From positions 1 through 10,669 of the forward strand of contig JAFPPJ010000357.1 of assembly GCA_017410745.1 (NCBI GenBank): a DNA stretch of 10,669 bases, read 5' to 3'. The translations under genes and the position numbers were made by a program. Shown here piece after piece: positions 6,538 to 10,669 of the stretch (within the stretch, counting starts at the first letter, position 1; the number at the start of each line of letters is the position of its first letter). This DNA is from Oscillospiraceae bacterium (lineage in GTDB: Bacteria > Bacillota > Clostridia > Oscillospirales > Ruminococcaceae). The notes below the pieces were generated by a model. It was not told where the DNA came from and searched no databases. It saw nothing but the letters and a program-made list of their open reading frames with translations.

Positions 6538-9500
6538 GATCTGATATAAAGAAGGTTCTTGTGATAGGCTCAGGTCCTATCATAATAGGTCAGGCGGCAG
6601 AGTTCGACTATGCCGGTACTCAGGCATGCCGCGCACTCAAGGCAGAGGGCCTTGAGGTAGTCCTCGTCAATTCCAATCCTGCTACCATAATGACCGACAA
6701 GGCTATGGCAGACAAGGTATATATCGAGCCGCTGACGCTTGAAGCTGTAAAGCGCATAATAGACATAGAGAAGCCCGACAGTCTGCTTTCGACTCTCGGC
6801 GGTCAGACTGGTCTTACACTTTCTATGCAGCTTGCAGAGTGCGGTTTCCTCGCTGAGAAGGGCGTAAAGCTCCTCGGCGCAGACCCGCTCACCATACACA
6901 AGGCTGAGGACAGACAGGCATTCAAGGACACGATGGAGAAGATAGGGCAGCCCTGCATCCCCTCTAAGGTGGTAGAGACGGTAGAGGATGCGGTGGACTT
7001 TGCCAAGGTGATAGACTATCCCGTGATAGTGCGCCCCGCATTCACGCTCGGCGGCACAGGCGGCGGCATCGCGGCAAATGAAGAGGAACTGCGTGACATC
7101 GCCACAAACGGTCTGCGCCTCTCGCCCATCACGCAGATACTTGTGGAAAAGTGCATAAGCGGCTGGAAGGAGATCGAATTCGAGGTCATCCGTGACAGCA
7201 AGGGCAATGTTATCACGGTCTGCTCCATGGAGAACTTCGACCCTGTTGGCATACACACCCGCGACTCTATCGTCATAGCTCCTGCGGTCACACTTTCCGA
7301 CAAGGAATACCAGATGCTCCGCACGGCTGCGATAAACATAATATCCGAGCTCAAGGTGGAGGGCGGCTGCAACTGCCAGTTCGCACTTCATCCCACATCC
7401 TTCGAGTATGCGGTCATCGAGGTAAACCCGAGAGTATCGCGTTCGTCCGCCCTCGCTTCAAAGGCTACGGGATACCCAATAGCAAAGACGGCTGCAAGGA
7501 TCGCGGTGGGCTACACCCTCGACGAGATAATCAACTCCGTCACGGGCAAGACCTATGCCTGCTTCGAGCCTGCGCTCGACTACGTTGTGGTGAAGTTCCC
7601 CAAGTGGCCCTTCGATAAATTCGTATACGCTAAGCGTACTCTTGGCACACAGATGATGGCGACAGGCGAGGTCATGGCGATAGGCACATCCTTCGAGCAG
7701 GCGATGATGAAGGCGGTGCGCTCCATCGAGCTCGGACTTGATTCCATGAATATGCCGCAGTTCGCATCACTTACCGATGAAGAGGCTCATGCGCTGCTGT
7801 ACAATCCCGATGATGTGCGCTCCTTTGCGGTATTCGAGAACATAAAGCGCGGCGTTCCCCTTGAAGAGATACACCGCATCACCATGATAGATATGTGGTT
7901 CCTCTCAAAGCTCAAGAACCTTGCAGAGATAGAGGAGATGCTCGCGGACGGCGAGCTCACCGTGGAGAAATACCGCCTTGCCAAGCGCTACGGCTATCTT
8001 GACAGCACCATCGAGCGCATAAGCGGGCAGAAGTGTCCCGAGCACCGCAGCAATGTATTCAAGATGGTTGATACCTGTGCGGGCGAGTTCAAGGCGGAGA
8101 CACCCTATTTCTATTCCACTTCCGACGATGAGAACGAAGCGCGTCAGTTCATCGAGAGAAAGAACACCGGAAAGAAGCGCGTGATAGTATTCGGCTCGGG
8201 TCCTATACGCATAGGTCAGGGTATAGAGTTCGACTACTGCTCCGTACACTGTGTATGGGCGCTCAAGGAAATGGGCTATGAAGCCGTTATATGCAACAAT
8301 AACCCCGAGACGGTATCCACAGACTTTGACACGGGAGACAGGCTGTATTTCGACCCCCTCACCAAGGAGGATGTCCGCTCCGTTATAGAGACGGAACAGC
8401 CCTACGGTGCGGTGGTGCAGTTCGGCGGTCAGACTGCCATAAAGCTGACAAAGTATCTGTCCGAGCTGGGAGTGAACATACTCGGCACATCCGCCGACAG
8501 CATAGATGCGGCAGAGGACAGGGAGCGGTTCGATGAGCTGCTCAATGCCTGCGGCATACCGCGTCCTGCAGGACACACGGTCATGAACACCGAGGAAGCG
8601 CTGAAAGCTGCAAACGATCTCGGCTACCCCGTACTTATGCGCCCCTCCTATGTGCTCGGCGGTCAGAACATGATAATCGCGCACTCCGATGCGGACATCA
8701 AGGAGTATATGGAGATAATCATGCGCCACGACCTTGAAAACCCTGTACTCATAGACAAGTACATGATGGGCAAGGAGGTCGAGGTAGATGCGATATGCGA
8801 CGGCACGGACTATCTGATACCCGGCATAATGGAGCATATCGAGCGTGCGGGCGTACACTCGGGCGACAGCATATCCGTATACCCTGCAATGACCCTCACA
8901 AAGCGCGTGCGTGAGACTATCATCGAGTACACCCGCCGCCTTGCTATGGCACTGCATGTTATCGGTCTGGTGAACATACAGTATGTGGTATACAACAACG
9001 AGGTATACGTTATCGAGGTAAATCCCCGTTCGTCCCGTACCGTGCCGTATATATCCAAGGTCACGGGCGTGCCTATGGTGGATATCGCCACAAAGATAAT
9101 GCTCGGACAGAGCCTGAAGGATCAGGGCTATCCCTGCGGCCTTTACAAGGAGTCGGAGTATATCGCGGTAAAGGTGCCTGTATTCTCCTTCGAGAAGCTG
9201 CACGATGTTGACACGGCACTCGGCCCCGAGATGAAGTCAACGGGTGAGGTGCTGGGCATAGCGCACACCTTTGAGGATGCACTGTTCAAGGGGCTCATCG
9301 CGGCAGGCTACCGCATGAAGAAGGACGGCGGCGTGCTTATCACGGTGCGCGACACGGACAAGCAGGAAATGATATACGTTGCGGAGAAGTTCGAGCGTCT
9401 CGGCTTCGACATATACGCCACATCGGGCACTGCGTCCACGCTCAACCGCAATATGGTGGCTGCGAACGTAGTCCGCAAGGCATCGGAGGAAGCCCCCAAC

Positions 9501-9719
9501 GTCATGACATTGCTCGACTCGGGCAAGATAGACTATGTGCTCTCCACATCCGCACACGGCAGGATACCGCAGTATGACAGCGTGAAGATGCGCCGCAAGA
9601 CGGTAGAGCGCTCTATATGCTGCCTGACGGCGATAGACACGGCGAACGCCGTAGCAGATATACTTTCGATGGGCAAGAGCATCGACGATGTTGAAATGGT
9701 GGATATAACCAAGATATGA
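6528..9719 (+). CDS. carB: Carbamoyl-phosphate synthase large subunit, CarB
   Basis: This 1063-residue protein makes carbamoyl phosphate from bicarbonate, ammonia supplied by CarA, and two ATP. The internal duplication is evident. The first half opens with VIGSGPIIIGQAAEFDYAG (12-30), with ATP-grasp segments RPAFTLGGTGGG (169-180) and EVNPRVSRSSALASK (298-312). The second half opens with VFGSGPIRIGQGIEFDY (554-570), with RPSYVLGGQ (705-713) and EVNPRSSRT (830-838). About 930-1063 is the MGS-like regulatory domain, with ATSGT (964-968), Lys984 and the stretch STSAHGR (1006-1012), which is where UMP binds in the Escherichia coli enzyme; UMP inhibition is therefore plausible but not shown. Length is close to the E. 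coli protein. The start overlaps the end of carA by 10 bp and has GGAGGAG (6513-6519) upstream. It is the last gene before the operon terminator. Confidence 0.97.
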   Translation: MPLRSDIKKVLVIGSGPIIIGQAAEFDYAGTQACRALKAEGLEVVLVNSNPATIMTDKAMADKVYIEPLTLEAVKRIIDIEKPDSLLSTLGGQTGLTLSMQLAECGFLAEKGVKLLGADPLTIHKAEDRQAFKDTMEKIGQPCIPSKVVETVEDAVDFAKVIDYPVIVRPAFTLGGTGGGIAANEEELRDIATNGLRLSPITQILVEKCISGWKEIEFEVIRDSKGNVITVCSMENFDPVGIHTRDSIVIAPAVTLSDKEYQMLRTAAINIISELKVEGGCNCQFALHPTSFEYAVIEVNPRVSRSSALASKATGYPIAKTAARIAVGYTLDEIINSVTGKTYACFEPALDYVVVKFPKWPFDKFVYAKRTLGTQMMATGEVMAIGTSFEQAMMKAVRSIELGLDSMNMPQFASLTDEEAHALLYNPDDVRSFAVFENIKRGVPLEEIHRITMIDMWFLSKLKNLAEIEEMLADGELTVEKYRLAKRYGYLDSTIERISGQKCPEHRSNVFKMVDTCAGEFKAETPYFYSTSDDENEARQFIERKNTGKKRVIVFGSGPIRIGQGIEFDYCSVHCVWALKEMGYEAVICNNNPETVSTDFDTGDRLYFDPLTKEDVRSVIETEQPYGAVVQFGGQTAIKLTKYLSELGVNILGTSADSIDAAEDRERFDELLNACGIPRPAGHTVMNTEEALKAANDLGYPVLMRPSYVLGGQNMIIAHSDADIKEYMEIIMRHDLENPVLIDKYMMGKEVEVDAICDGTDYLIPGIMEHIERAGVHSGDSISVYPAMTLTKRVRETIIEYTRRLAMALHVIGLVNIQYVVYNNEVYVIEVNPRSSRTVPYISKVTGVPMVDIATKIMLGQSLKDQGYPCGLYKESEYIAVKVPVFSFEKLHDVDTALGPEMKSTGEVLGIAHTFEDALFKGLIAAGYRMKKDGGVLITVRDTDKQEMIYVAEKFERLGFDIYATSGTASTLNRNMVAANVVRKASEEAPNVMTLLDSGKIDYVLSTSAHGRIPQYDSVKMRRKTVERSICCLTAIDTANAVADILSMGKSIDDVEMVDITKI

Positions 9720-9723
9720 TCAC

Positions 9724-9754
9724 AGCGGGACGGCGAAAGCCGCCCTGCTTTTAT
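9724..9754 (+). terminator. Intrinsic terminator of the pyrimidine operon
   Basis: Five bases after the carB stop, an 11-position stem (9724-9734 with 9739-9749) with one A-C mismatch and one G-U pair is capped by a GAAA tetraloop (9735-9738) and followed by TTTTAT. This is a good rho-independent terminator and marks the end of the operon. The next gene has its own promoter. Confidence 0.88.
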
Positions 9755-9823
9755 GCCCGCTTTCAATATGTTAATATTTTATAGAAATATAACATAAAAT
9801 TCACACGGGGGGGCGTCGGGCGG

Positions 9824-9832
9824 TGCTATAAT
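9824..9832 (+). promoter_or_regulatory. Extended -10 promoter for the BspA-like surface protein gene
   Basis: A perfect TATAAT (9827-9832) is preceded by TGC (9824-9826), an extended -10 element. No good -35 lies at 17 bp: that position (9804-9809) reads CACGGG. TTCACA (9800-9805) is 21 bp away, too far for normal use. The spacer is G-rich, with a run of seven G (9807-9813). Transcription would begin near 9839. The poor -35 suggests reliance on the extended -10 or on an activator; this is inference. Confidence 0.72.
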
Positions 9833-9840
9833 CATAAGGA

Positions 9841-9866
9841 AAAGGTATGAACACCTTTCACAAGGT
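9841..9866 (+). promoter_or_regulatory. Possible alternative hairpins in the short 5' leader
   Basis: AAAGGT (9841-9846) can pair with ACCTTT (9853-9858) around a 6-nt loop. Alternatively ACCTT (9853-9857) can pair with AAGGT (9862-9866) around a 4-nt loop, next to the ribosome binding site AAAGGAGG (9867-9874). The two pairings exclude one another and the shared CCTTT could also reach the AAAGG of the ribosome binding site. The helices are short, so a regulatory role is only a possibility. Confidence 0.35.
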
Positions 9867-9881
9867 AAAGGAGGAAGATAT

Positions 9882-10669
9882 ATGAAGATACGACGCCTGC
9901 TTTCGGCTGCCGCTGCGATGGCAGTGATAGCAAGCACGTTCACGCCCGTGTATGCGAATCAGATCGATATATCGGGGCTTATGGACGACACCGCCGTGCT
10001 GGGCTATTCCGAGCTTCTCGAGGATGAGGTGACAAAGGAATCGGCATGGTACAGCTGGGATGCCGATAATGGCATACTCACGCTGAGAGGTCAGCTGCCG
10101 GATACGGATGAGTATAAGACTCTTGCGGATAAAGCAGGAATAATAGGAGGTGTTGTTAAGAAAGTAATTATCGAGCGCGGCACAAAGGCTGGTACATCTC
10201 TTACATTTGCATTTGAATGGTTCATTGCACTCGAAAGTATAGAAGGACTCAATAATCTTGATACAAGCAATGTGACGGATATGTCATTTATGTTCTGCAG
10301 CTGCAGCAGTCTTACGTCTCTTGACGTGTCAAATTTCAACACCACGAATGTAATTAATATGAGAAGTATGTTTAATGGCTGCAGTGGTCTTACGTCTCTT
10401 GATGTATCAAATTTCAACACCACAAATGTGACAAATATGAGATGTATGTTCAACGGCTGCAGCAGTCTTACGTCACTTGATGTGTCAAAATTCAACACCG
10501 CAAATGTGACGGATATGAACGGTATGTTCTACGGTTGCAACAGTCTTACGTCTCTTGATCTGTCAAATTTCAACACCGCAAATGTGACGGATATGAACGG
10601 TATGTTCGACGGCTGCAGCAGTCTTACGTCACTTGATGTGTCAAAATTCAACACCGCAAATGTGACGGA
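9882..10669 (+). CDS. Secreted BspA-family (DUF285) leucine-rich repeat surface protein, 3' truncated
   Basis: The frame opens at ATG 9882, seven nt after a strong ribosome binding site (AAAGGAGG, 9867-9874), and stays open to the window edge (262 complete codons), so the C-terminus is missing. The first 25 residues form a clear Sec signal peptide: positive KIRR, a hydrophobic Ala-rich core, and a likely cleavage after VYA (Ala25). Residues 26 to about 115 are a unique N-terminal region containing WYSWDADNGILTLRG, similar to the segment that often precedes such repeats. From about residue 116 there are repeats of the DUF285/BspA type, with the recurring pattern CSSLTSLDVSNFNTxNVTDMxxMF. Such proteins are surface-exposed or secreted in gut and oral bacteria and mycoplasmas, with adhesion or ligand-binding roles proposed for some. 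The anchor (if any) is outside the window. It is unrelated to the upstream operon and has its own promoter. Confidence 0.9.
   Translation, partial: MKIRRLLSAAAAMAVIASTFTPVYANQIDISGLMDDTAVLGYSELLEDEVTKESAWYSWDADNGILTLRGQLPDTDEYKTLADKAGIIGGVVKKVIIERGTKAGTSLTFAFEWFIALESIEGLNNLDTSNVTDMSFMFCSCSSLTSLDVSNFNTTNVINMRSMFNGCSGLTSLDVSNFNTTNVTNMRCMFNGCSSLTSLDVSKFNTANVTDMNGMFYGCNSLTSLDLSNFNTANVTDMNGMFDGCSSLTSLDVSKFNTANVT
10311..10669 (+). repeat. 78-bp in-frame tandem repeats encoding 26-residue DUF285 units
   Basis: Units begin at 10311, 10389, 10467, 10545 and 10623, exactly 78 bp apart, each starting CTTACGTC and encoding LTSLD. The last is cut by the window edge. A diverged first unit without this start lies at about 10233-10310. 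The 47 visible bases of the fifth unit are identical to the start of the third, while the fourth shares its central part with the third; this pattern points to recent duplication or gene conversion among units. Confidence 0.93.

Noticed and set aside
7905..9203. 432-codon open frame on the minus strand opposite carB
   Set aside because: It lies entirely within the well-conserved carB coding sequence and its translation is rich in Leu, Tyr, His and Cys without recognisable motifs. It reflects the codon bias of carB on the other strand. The same applies to the other long minus-strand frames, for example 4376-5176, 5197-6054 and 6570-7391.
9807..9823. G-quadruplex in the G-rich spacer before the surface-protein promoter
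   Set aside because: There is one run of seven G, one of three and one of two. Four separate tracts of three are not present without splitting the G7 run, so a stable quadruplex is not well supported.
10091..10498. 135-codon minus-strand open frame with periodic sequence
   Set aside because: Its periodicity comes from the tandem DUF285 repeats on the plus strand, where signal peptide, ribosome binding site and family motif all agree.

Overview
The window comes from a low-to-moderate GC Firmicute. The best guess is an Oscillospiraceae/Ruminococcus-like gut anaerobe. This rests on a PyrR-type RNA attenuation system, strong AGGAGG-like ribosome binding sites, frequent ATA (Ile) and AGG/AGA (Arg) codons in moderately GC-rich DNA, a GH2 glycosidase with C-terminal accessory modules, and a BspA/DUF285-type repeat surface protein. 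The genus assignment is inference. All recognised genes lie on the + strand.

Layout. (1) 1-1808 is the 3' part of a large glycoside hydrolase family 2 (beta-galactosidase-like) gene. Only its C-terminal accessory beta-domains are visible. (2) 1809-2038 is a compact control region with an extended -10 sigma-A promoter, a PyrR-binding RNA hairpin, two perfect palindromes and an intrinsic terminator placed directly before the first gene, which is the arrangement of a UMP-sensing transcription attenuator. (3) 2039-9719 is a tightly packed pyrimidine operon: a HAD-like protein with altered catalytic motifs, pyrR, a dihydroorotase-OMP decarboxylase fusion (pyrC-pyrF), carA and carB. Gene junctions are 4-bp or 10-bp overlaps or gaps of 13 bp or less. 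(4) 9724-9754 is the operon's intrinsic terminator. (5) 9824 onward is an independent promoter, a short leader with competing small hairpins, and the 5' part of a secreted protein with 78-bp (26-residue) DUF285/BspA-type tandem repeats that runs off the window.

How the genes work together. CarA and CarB make carbamoyl phosphate from glutamine, bicarbonate and ATP. The fusion protein carries out step 3 (carbamoyl aspartate to dihydroorotate) and step 6 (OMP to UMP) of de novo UMP synthesis. PyrR, encoded in the operon, should bind the leader hairpin when UMP/UTP is high and favour the terminator. CarB also carries a C-terminal MGS-type regulatory domain, giving a second, allosteric level of control. 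Aspartate transcarbamoylase (pyrB), dihydroorotate dehydrogenase (pyrD/pyrK) and orotate phosphoribosyltransferase (pyrE) are not in the window and must be encoded elsewhere if the pathway is complete.

Most notable points: the in-frame fusion of two non-consecutive pathway enzymes (PyrC and PyrF), and a HAD-superfamily protein as first gene of a PyrR-controlled operon that lacks the usual acid/base Asp and the motif II Ser/Thr. I found no clearly novel defence or mobile system.
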